From the NCBI RefSeq assembly GCF_001591565.1, contig NZ_BCVD01000007.1, positions 1 to 54,972 on the forward strand: a stretch of DNA of 54,972 nt, read 5' to 3'. A program made the translations under genes and the position numbers. Positions within the stretch are counted from its first letter, which is position 1, and each line of letters starts with the position of its first letter. Of this stretch, positions 37,537 to 45,655 are shown in pieces. The notes under the pieces were generated by a model. It had not been told where the DNA came from. It searched no databases and saw nothing but the letters and a program-made list of their open reading frames with translations. The stretch is from Priestia flexa NBRC 15715 (GTDB taxonomy: Bacteria > Bacillota > Bacilli > Bacillales > Bacillaceae_H).

Positions 37537-37562
37537 GTGGTAATAGGGCGATGCCCTCCCAC
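37537..37562 (-). promoter_or_regulatory. L1-binding-site mimic before rplK
   Basis: A second GTGGGAGG-N12-TACCAC element of identical 26-nt length, 11 nt before the AAGGAGG of rplK. An inner GGGC/GCCC stem is possible. The two copies share 14 fixed end bases while their centres differ, as expected for a conserved binding site. Confidence 0.72.
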
Positions 37563-37568
37563 TCCAAG

Positions 37569-37619
37569 TTCTTTATATATAAAATAAAGAAATAGTTGTT
37601 TTAGTCTCAAGATTGAGAC
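37569..37619 (-). other. Two hairpins in the rplK leader
   Basis: GTCTCAA-TC-TTGAGAC (37604-37619) lies near the predicted transcript 5' end, and TTCTTTAT-N7-ATAAAGAA (37569-37591) follows. Both arms are perfect; neither is followed by a clear T-run. Confidence 0.6.
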
Positions 37620-37634
37620 ATACTGACTTATGAA

Positions 37635-37663
37635 ATATTAACATTAAAACAGATGAAATGCAA
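37635..37663 (-). promoter_or_regulatory. SigA-type promoter of rplK-rplA
   Basis: TTGCAT (37658-37663) and TAATAT (37635-37640) are spaced by 17 nt, 11 nt after the nusG stop. The leader to rplK is about 118 nt. Confidence 0.72.
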
Positions 37664-37674
37664 GGTTTTAAAAG

Positions 37675-38208
37675 TTATATTTTTTCAATTTGTGTAAACT
37701 CTAACTCAACAGGTGTTTGACGTCCGAACATATCAACATGAACTTTAATTTTGCGCTTGTCCGTATCAATTTCTTCGATTGTGCCTTCAAAGTTCGCAAA
37801 CGGACCTTCTTTAACTAGAACCGTTTCTTTTAACTCAAAGTCAAATTCAGCATGACTTTCATCCATACCCATTTGCTTTAAAATCATTTCTACTTCTTCT
37901 GGTAATAGAGGTGTCGGTTTAGAACCTGAACCGGCTGACCCAACGAAACCTGTTACACCAGGAGTGTTACGTACCACGTACCATGAATCATCTGTCATAA
38001 TAATCTCTACTAACACATAACCTGGAAATACTTTCTTCTTTGTTATCTTTTCTTTATTGTTTTTAATTTCTCTTTCTTCTTCTTCAGGTACCACCACGCG
38101 GAAGATTTTATCTTGCATGCCCATTGTTTCTACACGCTTTTCTAAATTCGTCTTTACTTTATTCTCATACCCTGAATAAGTATGAACAACATACCAATTT
38201 TTCTCCAT
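37675..38208 (-). CDS. nusG: Transcription factor NusG
   Basis: NusG binds the RNA polymerase clamp and in Bacillus promotes pausing at T-rich non-template sites. The 177-aa protein has the NGN domain (MEKNWYVVHTYSGYENKVKT to about 115, with FPGYVLVEI) and a KOW domain from about 125 with VKEGPFANFEGTIEEIDTDK. The start MEKNWY matches the family, but GGGAGG lies 22 nt upstream, bridged by an AGGAC/GTCCT hairpin; an in-frame ATT lies 7 nt after the ribosome site. The gene follows secE with a terminator in between. Confidence 0.97.
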   Translation of the reverse strand: MEKNWYVVHTYSGYENKVKTNLEKRVETMGMQDKIFRVVVPEEEEREIKNNKEKITKKKVFPGYVLVEIIMTDDSWYVVRNTPGVTGFVGSAGSGSKPTPLLPEEVEMILKQMGMDESHAEFDFELKETVLVKEGPFANFEGTIEEIDTDKRKIKVHVDMFGRQTPVELEFTQIEKI

Positions 38209-38275
38209 TTTTGAGGACGTAATGTCCTTCCCTCCCAGCTTCCTATAAAGTGTTCAAGTATCTATTGCACAGAAG

Positions 38276-38307
38276 ATGAACTAGAACCTTCACCTGTTCT
38301 AGTTCAT
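38276..38307 (-). other. Perfect 12-bp hairpin in the nusG leader
   Basis: ATGAACTAGAAC and GTTCTAGTTCAT pair perfectly around AGGTGAAG. It lies between the secE terminator and nusG, with no T-run after it. It could cap a processed mRNA 5' end or bind a regulator; function unknown. Confidence 0.75.
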
Positions 38308-38324
38308 ATCATTCTCAAAACAAA

Positions 38325-38347
38325 TTAAAAAACCCGTACCCGGGCTT
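38325..38347 (-). terminator. Terminator between secE and nusG
   Basis: Minus strand: AAGCCCG-GGTA-CGGGTTTT, a 7-bp GC-rich stem with one G-T pair and six T residues. No strong promoter is visible between it and nusG, so read-through, or a weak promoter I cannot see, must feed nusG. Confidence 0.82.
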
Positions 38348-38401
38348 TTTAAGAAGAAATCATCATTTAGTTTCATTATACCATGATTATCATTAAATTA
38401 T

Positions 38402-38581
38402 TCAAGGGATTAAACGAATCAATGATGAGATTCCATAATCGACAACTGCGAAAAAGACGGTCATGAAAATAACTGTAGAAACAACTGTAATTGTATAGCG
38501 AACTAGTTCATTTCGTTTAGGCCAGCTGACCTTCTTCATTTCACGACCAACGTCACGCAAAAATTTCCCTACACGGTTCAT
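38402..38581 (-). CDS. secE: Protein translocase subunit SecE
   Basis: SecE clamps the two halves of SecY. The 59-aa protein is the short Gram-positive form: an amphipathic helix with VGREMKKVSWPKRNELVRYT, then one membrane helix at about residues 30-52. I start it at ATG 38581, with GGAGG 8 nt upstream; the ATG five codons earlier lies within that ribosome site. It follows rpmGB by 53 nt. Confidence 0.97.
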   Translation of the reverse strand: MNRVGKFLRDVGREMKKVSWPKRNELVRYTITVVSTVIFMTVFFAVVDYGISSLIRLIP

Positions 38582-38634
38582 GTTTGTAACCTCCATTAAA
38601 ATAAAAGGGGTATTAATCTGTGCAGCTTTTTAAT

Positions 38635-38784
38635 CTATTTTGTTTCACGATGCTGGACATGTGAGTTGCAAGATTTGCAAAACTTCTTCATCTCTAAACG
38701 AATGTTGCTTTGCTCTGTACTTTTCATCGTTGTATAGTTGCGACTACCACATTCTACACATGCCATTACAACTTTTTTACGCAT
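38635..38784 (-). CDS. rpmGB: Large-subunit ribosomal protein bL33 (zinc form)
   Basis: This small gene encodes 49 aa beginning [20 protein letters not shown]. Cys9, Cys12, Cys36 and Cys39 bind zinc, so this is the C+ paralogue of L33; Bacilli usually hold other L33 copies elsewhere. AGGTGG precedes ATG 38784. It starts the rpmGB-secE unit downstream of sigH with its own promoter. In B. subtilis the copy at this place has mostly been annotated rpmGB. Confidence 0.95.
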   Translation of the reverse strand: MRKKVVMACVECGSRNYTTMKSTEQSNIRLEMKKFCKSCNSHVQHRETK

Positions 38785-38818
38785 TTTGTTAGCCACCTAT
38801 ATAAGTGATAATGTCTAT

Positions 38819-38841
38819 AAGAAAGTATCACACACTTTCTT
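38819..38841. repeat. Inverted repeat at the rpmGB transcription start
   Basis: AAGAAAGT and ACTTTCTT are perfect 8-bp arms with a 7-nt centre. One arm contains the -10 region of the rpmGB promoter and the other the spacer, so any protein bound here would block the promoter. Confidence 0.55.
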
Positions 38842-38851
38842 CCTGTGTCAA
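38822..38851 (-). promoter_or_regulatory. SigA-type promoter of rpmGB-secE
   Basis: A perfect TTGACA (38846-38851) is followed after 18 nt by TACTTT (38822-38827), just past the sigH stop. Confidence 0.68.
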
Positions 38852-38857
38852 TACAGG

Positions 38858-39508
38858 CTACGTGGTAATTTCACGGATTTCTAAGTAGCGCTCTAGCTTA
38901 CGTTTAACTCGCTGCAACGCATTATCGATTGATTTTACATGGCGGTTTAGATCTTCTGAGATTTCTTGGTAAGAGCGACCGTCTAAATACAATACGAGTA
39001 CTTTTCTTTCTAAATCACTCAAAAGCTCTGCCATCTTTAATTCAATATCATCGAACTTTTCTCTATTAATCAAGAGTTCTTCTGGGTTCATGACCTTGGT
39101 TCCCGAAATAACATCTAGCAATGTTCGATCAGATTCCTCATCGTAAATAGGCTTGTCCAACGACACATAAGAATTTAGCGGAATATGCTTTTGTCTTGTA
39201 GCCGTTTTAATCGCTGTGATGATTTGCCTGGTAATACATAGTTCAGCAAACGCTTTAAATGAAGTAAGTTTATCTTCTCTAAAGTCACGAATAGCTTTAT
39301 ATAACCCTATCATGCCTTCTTGAATAATATCTTCTCTATCTGCCCCTATTAAAAAGTACGACCGTGCTTTAGCTCGAACAAAATTCTTGTACTTGTGAAT
39401 CAAATACTCTAATGCATCAATGTCACCTTTATGCACAAGCTCGACAACTTCTTCATCTTCTTGTTGTTCGAAATGAGCATGAAGTTTTCTTCCATAGTTA
39501 TCGCCCAT
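38858..39508 (-). CDS. sigH: RNA polymerase sigma-H factor
   Basis: SigH (Spo0H) directs transition-phase, competence and early sporulation genes. The 216-aa sigma-70 family protein has region 2 with YFLIGADREDIIQEGMIGLY near 52-71 and FKAFAELCITRQIITAIKTA, and region 4 with VLYLDGRSYQEISEDLNRHV near 170-189. ATG 39508 follows GGGGGAT. Its own promoter overlaps the end of rae1. With cwlD it supports an endospore former. Confidence 0.97.
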   Translation of the reverse strand: MGDNYGRKLHAHFEQQEDEEVVELVHKGDIDALEYLIHKYKNFVRAKARSYFLIGADREDIIQEGMIGLYKAIRDFREDKLTSFKAFAELCITRQIITAIKTATRQKHIPLNSYVSLDKPIYDEESDRTLLDVISGTKVMNPEELLINREKFDDIELKMAELLSDLERKVLVLYLDGRSYQEISEDLNRHVKSIDNALQRVKRKLERYLEIREITT

Positions 39509-39541
39509 ATCGATCCCCCTGACCGCACAGTAGATAGAAAT

Positions 39542-39571
39542 ATTATACAGTAGCTAATTCTCCACCGTCAA
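39542..39571 (-). promoter_or_regulatory. SigA-type promoter of sigH
   Basis: TTGACG (39566-39571) and a perfect TATAAT (39542-39547) are spaced by 18 nt, upstream of the sigH ribosome site. B. subtilis sigH is SigA-dependent and AbrB-repressed; I cannot see an AbrB site by eye. Confidence 0.82.
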
Positions 39572-39576
39572 CAGCC

Positions 39577-40086
39577 TCACTTCTCGCCGCGTCTCCATTT
39601 TTCGAAAATTTCAGCAACTCCGTCAGGCAATTTAATCCTTGCCGCTGGCTTTTGCGTTTGAATGGACTTTACTTCAATTTTGATAAATCTCTCAATCTCT
39701 TGAATTTCATTATACAATTCCCGGGCGGATTTCCGTAATGCTCCTTGACCAAATATCGCCCACTGTTCAGTAAAATCTGATGTCGCAACATGGACCTGTG
39801 TCGCTACGTTATTTAAATCTTGAGCCAATTTTTCAATATACTCATCAGCTGTTTCATTTTCACGTGTAAAAACGACTTCAATTTTATAGTTATGAGCTTT
39901 CTTTTCAATTCCTTGAACCATATGTGCGTCAAATACCACAATGACGCGGTAGCCTGTATAAGCTTGGTACTCAGCAAGCTTTTCAATAAGCAAATCTCGG
40001 GCTCCCGCTAAATCATGGTCACGTAGATTTCGTAAGTTAGGCCATGCACCAATCATGTTATAACCATCTACTAATAAAATATCCAT
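39577..40086 (-). CDS. rae1: Rae1 ribosome-dependent mRNA endonuclease (NYN/PIN domain)
   Basis: Rae1 (YacP) cleaves mRNA in the ribosomal A site in a translation-dependent way. The 169-aa protein is a single NYN/PIN-like domain opening MDILLVDGYNMIGAWPNLRN, with Asp7 as likely metal ligand, VIVVFDAHMVQG near 48-59 and ENETADEYIEKLAQ near 76-89 supplying further acids, then VATSDFTEQW. It starts 1 nt after rlmB, so the two are coupled. Confidence 0.93.
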   Translation of the reverse strand: MDILLVDGYNMIGAWPNLRNLRDHDLAGARDLLIEKLAEYQAYTGYRVIVVFDAHMVQGIEKKAHNYKIEVVFTRENETADEYIEKLAQDLNNVATQVHVATSDFTEQWAIFGQGALRKSARELYNEIQEIERFIKIEVKSIQTQKPAARIKLPDGVAEIFEKWRRGEK

Positions 40087-40087
40087 T

Positions 40088-40834
40088 TTATCTTCCTAAT
40101 GGGTGACGTTTACGATACACTTCATACATCAATAAACTTGCTGCTACTGATGCATTTAAGGATGTTACGTGACCAACCATCGGAAGCCTTACTAAAAAGT
40201 CACACTTTTCTCGAACAAGGCGACTCATTCCTTTACCTTCACTTCCAATAACTAAAGCTAGTGGCATTGTACCATCTAAGTTTCGATAGTCATCGCTTTC
40301 TTTTGCATCTGTACCAGCTACCCATACTCCCCTTTCCTTTAATTCATCAATAGTGCGAGCTAAGTTCGTTACGCGAGCAACTGGAATATGTTCAATAGCT
40401 CCAGTTGATGATTTAGCTACAGTTGATGTCAACCCCACAGATCTGCGCTTTGGAATAATAATCCCGTGAGCACCAACTGCATCTGCCGTTCTCATAATTG
40501 AACCTAAGTTGTGCGGGTCTTCTAACTCATCTAGTACTAAAAAGAAAGGATCTTCATTTTTTTGTGCTGCTTTTTCAAACAGTTCATCAATTTCAGCATA
40601 TGAATACGCCGCAACTAGAGCTAATACACCTTGATGCGTGCCTTGAACCATTTGTTCAATTTTCTTTTTAGGCACATACTGGACTAATACGCCGTTTCGT
40701 TTAGCAAATTTCACAATTTCTCCCATGGATCCCCCCTGAGAGCCCTCTGCAATCCATAACTTGTTAATTTCTCTTTCTGATTTTAATGCTTCTAATACGG
40801 CATTTCGTCCGATAATATAATCCTGCTGCTGCAT
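40088..40834 (-). CDS. rlmB: 23S rRNA (guanosine-2'-O)-methyltransferase RlmB-like (TrmH family)
   Basis: This SPOUT methyltransferase is expected to methylate the 2'-O of a 23S rRNA guanosine. From ATG 40834 it has 248 aa: an L30e-like N-terminal substrate domain, then motif 1 [20 protein letters not shown] near 108-127, motif 2 [15 protein letters not shown] near 196-210, and motif 3 [14 protein letters not shown] near 226-239. GGAGAGGGAGG precedes it. It begins 1 nt after mrnC ends. Confidence 0.94.
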   Translation of the reverse strand: MQQQDYIIGRNAVLEALKSEREINKLWIAEGSQGGSMGEIVKFAKRNGVLVQYVPKKKIEQMVQGTHQGVLALVAAYSYAEIDELFEKAAQKNEDPFFLVLDELEDPHNLGSIMRTADAVGAHGIIIPKRRSVGLTSTVAKSSTGAIEHIPVARVTNLARTIDELKERGVWVAGTDAKESDDYRNLDGTMPLALVIGSEGKGMSRLVREKCDFLVRLPMVGHVTSLNASVAASLLMYEVYRKRHPLGR

Positions 40835-40835
40835 A

Positions 40836-41249
40836 TTAATTTCCTCCCTCTCCTTCAAAAATGAAAGAGATTGCTTTTGTAATAATTTCCTGAGCACGCT
40901 CATGGTTACCCAATAAGTAATGATAGCCAACTAACGCTTCAAACGCTGTGCTATAGCGGTACGTTTGTACATCCGTGTTTTTAGGAACTGTGCCTGATTT
41001 TGCATTACGTCCTCTTCTTAGCACCGCTAGCTCTTCATCATCTAAGAACTCAATTTCTTTAAAATGATAGACAATCTGAGCTTGAGCTTTAGCTGAAACA
41101 TATTTTTTCGCTTTGTTATGAAGCTGGTTAGGGCGTACTGTCCCTAACCCAAGCAAATGTTTCCTTACATGCAAGTCGAATACTGCATCACCCATATAAG
41201 CTAATGCTAGGCTATTCAACTGCTTCACATCTAACTTTTTTTCAGTCAT
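40836..41249 (-). CDS. mrnC: Mini-ribonuclease III (MrnC)
   Basis: Mini-III matures the ends of 23S rRNA by cutting a double-stranded precursor stem. The 137-aa protein is a lone RNase III catalytic domain with no dsRNA-binding domain. The motif [20 protein letters not shown] holds catalytic Asp21, and [15 protein letters not shown] near 100-114 provides the second acidic cluster. It overlaps no gene but lies 7 nt from cysS and 1 nt from rlmB. Confidence 0.95.
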   Translation of the reverse strand: MTEKKLDVKQLNSLALAYMGDAVFDLHVRKHLLGLGTVRPNQLHNKAKKYVSAKAQAQIVYHFKEIEFLDDEELAVLRRGRNAKSGTVPKNTDVQTYRYSTAFEALVGYHYLLGNHERAQEIITKAISFIFEGEGGN

Positions 41250-41256
41250 TAAACAA

Positions 41257-42654
41257 TCATCCTCTTTTCCAACGCGTTCCTTGAGCCGTGTCCTCTAAAA
41301 TAATATTCTTAGCTTTTAATTCATCGCGAATCTGATCAGCTAATTTAAAGTCACGGTTTTTACGAGCATCAATTCGCTGTTGAATGAGATTTTCAATTTC
41401 CTCATCTACTAATTCTTGAGCGTCAAATGTTAAGCCTAAAGCTCCACCTAATTGGTTAAATTCATTAATGAATGCTTCAATTACTTCTTTTGATGTTGTC
41501 TTTTCGAGTAGATATACATTTGCTTGCTTAGCCAGTTCGAATAGCACTGAAATAGCATTTGCTGTATTAAAGTCATCATCCATCTCTTTAATAAAACTGT
41601 TATGAAGCTCATCAATGTTAGTTAGCCATTCTGAATTACCGTCGTTTAAGTCTGTTGCTGCCTCTAAACGGTGCTTTAAGTTCACATAAGCTGTTTGTAA
41701 ACGCTCATAGCCTTTTCGAGTATTTTCAAGGATTTCTTCGTTATAATTAATTGGGTGACGGTAATGTACTGATAGAATAAAGAATCTTAATAGTGATGGG
41801 TCGTGCTTTTGAATGATGTCGTGTACAAGTACAAAGTTTCCTAATGACTTCGACATTTTTTCGTTATCAATATTAATATAACCATTATGCAACCAATATT
41901 TCGCAAATGTCTTACCCGTCAATGCTTCAGACTGTGCAATTTCGTTTTCATGATGAGGAAACGATAAGTCCTGACCGCCGGCATGAATGTCGATTGTATC
42001 TCCTAAGTATTTACGAGCCATCGCTGAGCACTCGATATGCCAACCTGGTCTTCCTTGCCCCCATGGACTATCCCATGCAATTTCACCATCTTTTGCCGCT
42101 TTCCATAACGTAAAGTCTAACGGATCTTCTTTCTTTTCTCCAACTTCAATACGAGCACCTGATTGCAGCTCATCAATTGATTGATGTGAAAGCTTTCCGT
42201 AACCTTCGAACTTTCTTGTGCGGTAATAAACGTCTCCATCTGACTCATATGCATAGCCTTTTTTAACTAGCTCATCAATAAAATCAATAATAATATCCAT
42301 ATTCTCTGTTACGCGAGGATGTATAGTCGCATGTTTGCAGCCAAGTGCTGTCGTATCCTCAAAATAAGCGTTAATAAATCGTTCTGCAATCGTTGGTACA
42401 TCTTCACCCAGCTCTTTAGCTGCTCGAATTAGCTTGTCATCAACATCTGTGAAGTTTGACACATATTGTACTTCATACCCTCTAAACTCTAGATAGCGAC
42501 GCACTGTATCGAATACAATGGCGGGTCTTGCATTTCCAATATGAATATAGTTATAAACAGTTGGACCACAGACATACATTTTAACCTTATTTTCCTCTAA
42601 AGGTGTAAACACTTCTTTTTGACGAGTTAATGTGTTATATAGCTTAATTGTCAT
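41257..42654 (-). CDS. cysS: Cysteinyl-tRNA synthetase
   Basis: CysS charges tRNA-Cys. The 465-aa class I enzyme has zinc ligand Cys29 in CGPTVYN, the HIGN signature at 38-41, the WHIECS and HHENE zinc residues in the middle, and KMSKS near 266-270. Its ATG overlaps the cysE end by 11 nt, with AAGGGAAG as ribosome site. With cysE it shares the Cys T-box upstream, so charging and synthesis of cysteine respond together to uncharged tRNA-Cys. Confidence 0.98.
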   Translation of the reverse strand: MTIKLYNTLTRQKEVFTPLEENKVKMYVCGPTVYNYIHIGNARPAIVFDTVRRYLEFRGYEVQYVSNFTDVDDKLIRAAKELGEDVPTIAERFINAYFEDTTALGCKHATIHPRVTENMDIIIDFIDELVKKGYAYESDGDVYYRTRKFEGYGKLSHQSIDELQSGARIEVGEKKEDPLDFTLWKAAKDGEIAWDSPWGQGRPGWHIECSAMARKYLGDTIDIHAGGQDLSFPHHENEIAQSEALTGKTFAKYWLHNGYINIDNEKMSKSLGNFVLVHDIIQKHDPSLLRFFILSVHYRHPINYNEEILENTRKGYERLQTAYVNLKHRLEAATDLNDGNSEWLTNIDELHNSFIKEMDDDFNTANAISVLFELAKQANVYLLEKTTSKEVIEAFINEFNQLGGALGLTFDAQELVDEEIENLIQQRIDARKNRDFKLADQIRDELKAKNIILEDTAQGTRWKRG

Positions 42655-43288
42655 GATAAATCTTCCCTTCTTTGAGCTGCTTGATTTCTTGTTGTAGTTC
42701 GCTTAATTGATGTTCAAGCTGCTTGAATCGCTCTGCATCTGGATCTGGTAAATCCTGATGATTTAAATCTTTAATACGAACTCCATTTTGAATGACGACT
42801 CGACCTGGTATTCCCACAACTGTTGAATTCTCAGGAACATCATTCAAGACAACCGACCCGGCACCAATTTTTGAGTTTTCGTTAATGGTAATGGACCCTA
42901 AAACTTTAGCACCCGTTGCAATAAGAACGTGGTCTTTAATCGTTGGATGACGTTTTCCTTTTTCTTTTCCCGTACCGCCTAAAGTTACTCCCTGATAAAC
43001 CGTGACATTGTCTCCTATTTCGCAAGTCTCTCCAATTACGATTCCCATTCCGTGGTCAATAAAAAAGCGTCGTCCTATTTTTGCCCCCGGATGAATTTCA
43101 ATTCCTGTAAAGAAGCGACTAACCTGTGAAATTACACGTGCTAAAAAGAACCATTTGCGTTTAAACAACGCGTGAGCTAAACGATGTGACCAAATAGCAT
43201 GGAGCCCAGAATACGTTAAAATAACTTCGATGTAGCTCCTAGCAGCAGGATCTTGTTCAAATATCACCTCAATATCCTCTTTTAACAT
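42644..43288 (-). CDS. cysE: Serine O-acetyltransferase
   Basis: CysE makes O-acetylserine, the precursor of cysteine. The protein has an N-terminal helical part ([20 protein letters not shown]) and a left-handed beta-helix of hexapeptide repeats with [20 protein letters not shown] near 75-94 and [19 protein letters not shown] start at ATG 43288 (214 aa), where AGGTGAT lies 4 nt upstream; GTG 43297 is a close alternative. Upstream lies the T-box, not coding sequence. Confidence 0.95.
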   Translation of the reverse strand: MLKEDIEVIFEQDPAARSYIEVILTYSGLHAIWSHRLAHALFKRKWFFLARVISQVSRFFTGIEIHPGAKIGRRFFIDHGMGIVIGETCEIGDNVTVYQGVTLGGTGKEKGKRHPTIKDHVLIATGAKVLGSITINENSKIGAGSVVLNDVPENSTVVGIPGRVVIQNGVRIKDLNHQDLPDPDAERFKQLEHQLSELQQEIKQLKEGKIYHDN

Positions 43289-43320
43289 CTTTATCACCTT
43301 TTTCACCCCCCATTTTTTAT

Positions 43321-43575
43321 AAAAAAAACGTCTCTGTGTCAACTGACACAGAGACGTTTCTTATACGCGGTTCCACTCTGCTTGAGTGCAGATACGCACT
43401 CCAACTCATCTCGTGTAACGGCGATACCCGCTCCTGCTTACTAACCTCAGTTTTCAACAGAAGTCTCTAAGGTGCATTTCAATAGGTATACGCATAGATT
43501 ACTTTCAGCCGATGGTAATCCTCTCTAAAAAAGCGATAGCCTATTTACTTCTCCTTATCAACGATTTCAATATAT
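43321..43575 (-). ncRNA. T-box riboswitch for tRNA-Cys controlling cysE-cysS
   Basis: The 316-bp gltX-cysE gap is a T-box leader. The T-box proper, AGAGTGGAACCGCG, is at 43365-43379; its TGGA bulge would pair with a UCCA tRNA end (discriminator U). The stem I AGAGAG element is near 43522-43530. The likely specifier TGC (43474-43476, within AATGCACC) is a Cys codon. A 16-bp terminator stem (43326-43359) and eight T residues end it. Low charged tRNA-Cys would permit read-through into cysE-cysS. Confidence 0.95.
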
Positions 43576-43604
43576 ATTAACTATATGGGTTTTAAACCAA
43601 TTTG

Positions 43605-45062
43605 TTAACCAGAAACTTTTGCTAGACGAGCTAAAACTGTTGCTTTACCAAGTAGCGAAATAGCTTTTGGTAATTCTGGTCCATGTGTTTCACCCGTTGT
43701 AGCTACACGAATTGGCATAAATAGCTTCTTACCTTTATGACCTGTTGCTTTTTGAACAGCTTTTGTTGCTGCTTTAATCTCTTCGGGACTAAAAGTCTCC
43801 ATTGCTTCAATTTCCGTTGCAAAAGCTTGCAATACCTCTGGCACCTGCTCTTCTGCAAGTACAGCTTTCGCTTCTTCATTATACTCAATTTCTGTTTTGA
43901 AGAACATTTCTGTTAGCTCCACGATTTCTGCACCGTAGCTCATTTGTTCTTGATAAAGGGCAATTAGTTCTTTTACCCACTTCGTTTGTTCTTCCGTCAT
44001 TTGTTCTTCTACACGCCCAGCTTTTACGAGATGAGGAAGAGATAGATCTACAACTTCATCTAAATCAAGCTGCTTCATGTATTGATTGTTCATCCAACGA
44101 AGTTTATTCGTGTCAAATAATGCTGGTGATTTAGATAAACGAGCAGGATCAAAGATTTCAATAAATTGCTCTTTTGAGAAGATTTCTTCTTCCCCTACAG
44201 GTGACCATCCAAGCATTGCAATAAAATTGAACAGAGCTTCAGGTAAGTAACCTAATTCTTTATACTGCTCGATAAATTGGATAATGGACTCGTCACGCTT
44301 ACTTAGTTTGCGACGACTTTCATTTACAATTAATGTCATATGTCCAAATACAGGCGGCTCCCAACCTAACGCATTATAAATCATAATTTGCTTTGGTGTA
44401 TTTGAAATATGATCATCTCCACGTAAAACGTGCGTCATTTCCATTAGATGATCATCAATAGCTACAGCATAGTTATAAGTAGGCGTGCCATCTTTTTTCA
44501 CGATAACATAGTCACCGATACCGTCGGATTCAAATGCTACTTCGCCTTTAACAATATCGTTGAACTTCACTACCGTACCCGTTGGAACTCGGAAGCGAAT
44601 GCTTGGCTTGCGACCTTCTGCTACTAATTCTTTTTGCTGCTCTTCTGTTAAGTTACGGCATTTGCCTGAGTAGCGTGGCATTTGACCATTTTCAGTCTGC
44701 TCTTCACGTTCTTTTTCTAATTCTTCTTCTGTACAGTAGCAATAGTAAGCTGCACCTTTTTCTAATAGTTCGTCCGTATATTTTTGGTAAATTTCTGTAC
44801 GTTCGGATTGACGATACGGGCCGTATTCTCCACCGATATCAATACTTTCATCCCAATCAATGCCTAACCACTTTAGATAGCGAAGCTGGCTTTCTTCTCC
44901 ACCTTCAATGTTACGCTTTTGATCTGTATCTTCAATACGAATAATGAACTTACCGTTTTGATTGCGAGCAAATAAATAATTAAATAAAGCTGTTCGTGCG
45001 TTTCCGATATGAAGGTGCCCAGTTGGACTCGGTGCATAGCGAACGCGTACTTCTTTTGACAT
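43605..45062 (-). CDS. gltX: Glutamyl-tRNA synthetase
   Basis: GltX charges tRNA-Glu and, in Bacillus, also mischarges tRNA-Gln for the GatCAB route. The 485-aa class I enzyme begins [20 protein letters not shown] (HLHIG at 16-20) and has KLSKRD near 253-258; the discriminating anticodon-binding half follows. GGAGG lies 11 nt before ATG 45062. It lies between ispF and the T-box, so gltX is outside T-box control. Confidence 0.97.
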   Translation of the reverse strand: MSKEVRVRYAPSPTGHLHIGNARTALFNYLFARNQNGKFIIRIEDTDQKRNIEGGEESQLRYLKWLGIDWDESIDIGGEYGPYRQSERTEIYQKYTDELLEKGAAYYCYCTEEELEKEREEQTENGQMPRYSGKCRNLTEEQQKELVAEGRKPSIRFRVPTGTVVKFNDIVKGEVAFESDGIGDYVIVKKDGTPTYNYAVAIDDHLMEMTHVLRGDDHISNTPKQIMIYNALGWEPPVFGHMTLIVNESRRKLSKRDESIIQFIEQYKELGYLPEALFNFIAMLGWSPVGEEEIFSKEQFIEIFDPARLSKSPALFDTNKLRWMNNQYMKQLDLDEVVDLSLPHLVKAGRVEEQMTEEQTKWVKELIALYQEQMSYGAEIVELTEMFFKTEIEYNEEAKAVLAEEQVPEVLQAFATEIEAMETFSPEEIKAATKAVQKATGHKGKKLFMPIRVATTGETHGPELPKAISLLGKATVLARLAKVSG

Positions 45063-45125
45063 AAGTAGGATAACCTCCAGTTTATTTTACGTAAGTATGT
45101 AATTTATTATTTTTCGACATTATTA

Positions 45126-45153
45126 ATTTTATCACCAAATGTAATTCTGTTAA
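45126..45153 (-). promoter_or_regulatory. Candidate SigA-type promoter of gltX
   Basis: TTAACA (45148-45153) and TAAAAT (45126-45131), spaced by 16 nt in the 101-bp ispF-gltX gap. Confidence 0.55.
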
Positions 45154-45163
45154 AGACTCTGGG

Positions 45164-45643
45164 TTATTTTTGATATACTAACACCGCGGCTTGTGAAGCA
45201 ATTCCTTCTTCACGACCAGTAAAGCCTAATTTTTCTGTCGTCGTTGCTTTAACATTAATCTGTGACACTTCAGCGTCTAATAGTTCGGCAATACGCTCTC
45301 GAATTGGCTGGATGTACGGTGCCATCTTAGGTTTCTGTGCAATAATTGTACAATCTACATTACTGAGCGCATAACCTTCTGCTTTCACTAGCTTCCACAC
45401 ATGTTGTAAAAGCTTAGCTGAATCTGCATCTTTAAACTCTGGATCCGTGTCTGGAAAATGCTTTCCAATATCCCCTTGAGCTATTGCTCCTAACAGTGCA
45501 TCGGCAATCGTATGCAGAAGTACATCAGCATCAGAATGTCCCAGTAATCCTCTCTCATATGGGATTTCAATCCCTCCAATGATTAATGGACGTCCCGTTG
45601 CAAATTGATGAACGTCAAATCCTTGTCCAACACGTATATTCAT
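45164..45643 (-). CDS. ispF: 2-C-methyl-D-erythritol 2,4-cyclodiphosphate synthase
   Basis: IspF closes the cyclodiphosphate in the MEP isoprenoid pathway. The 159-aa trimeric enzyme has the metal ligands of GFDVH at residues 8-12, [19 protein letters not shown] near 35-53, and the signature [11 protein letters not shown]; the C-terminus has [19 protein letters not shown] 45643 follows AGAGGTGA; the upstream GTG is within that site. It follows ispD by 12 nt, the usual pair. Confidence 0.97.
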   Translation of the reverse strand: MNIRVGQGFDVHQFATGRPLIIGGIEIPYERGLLGHSDADVLLHTIADALLGAIAQGDIGKHFPDTDPEFKDADSAKLLQHVWKLVKAEGYALSNVDCTIIAQKPKMAPYIQPIRERIAELLDAEVSQINVKATTTEKLGFTGREEGIASQAAVLVYQK

Positions 45644-45655
45644 TTCCTTCACCTC

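Noticed and set aside
44582-44944. Open 120-codon hydrophobic plus-strand frame opposite gltX
   Set aside because: Leu-rich because the sense strand is Glu/Lys-rich; no ribosome site or promoter.
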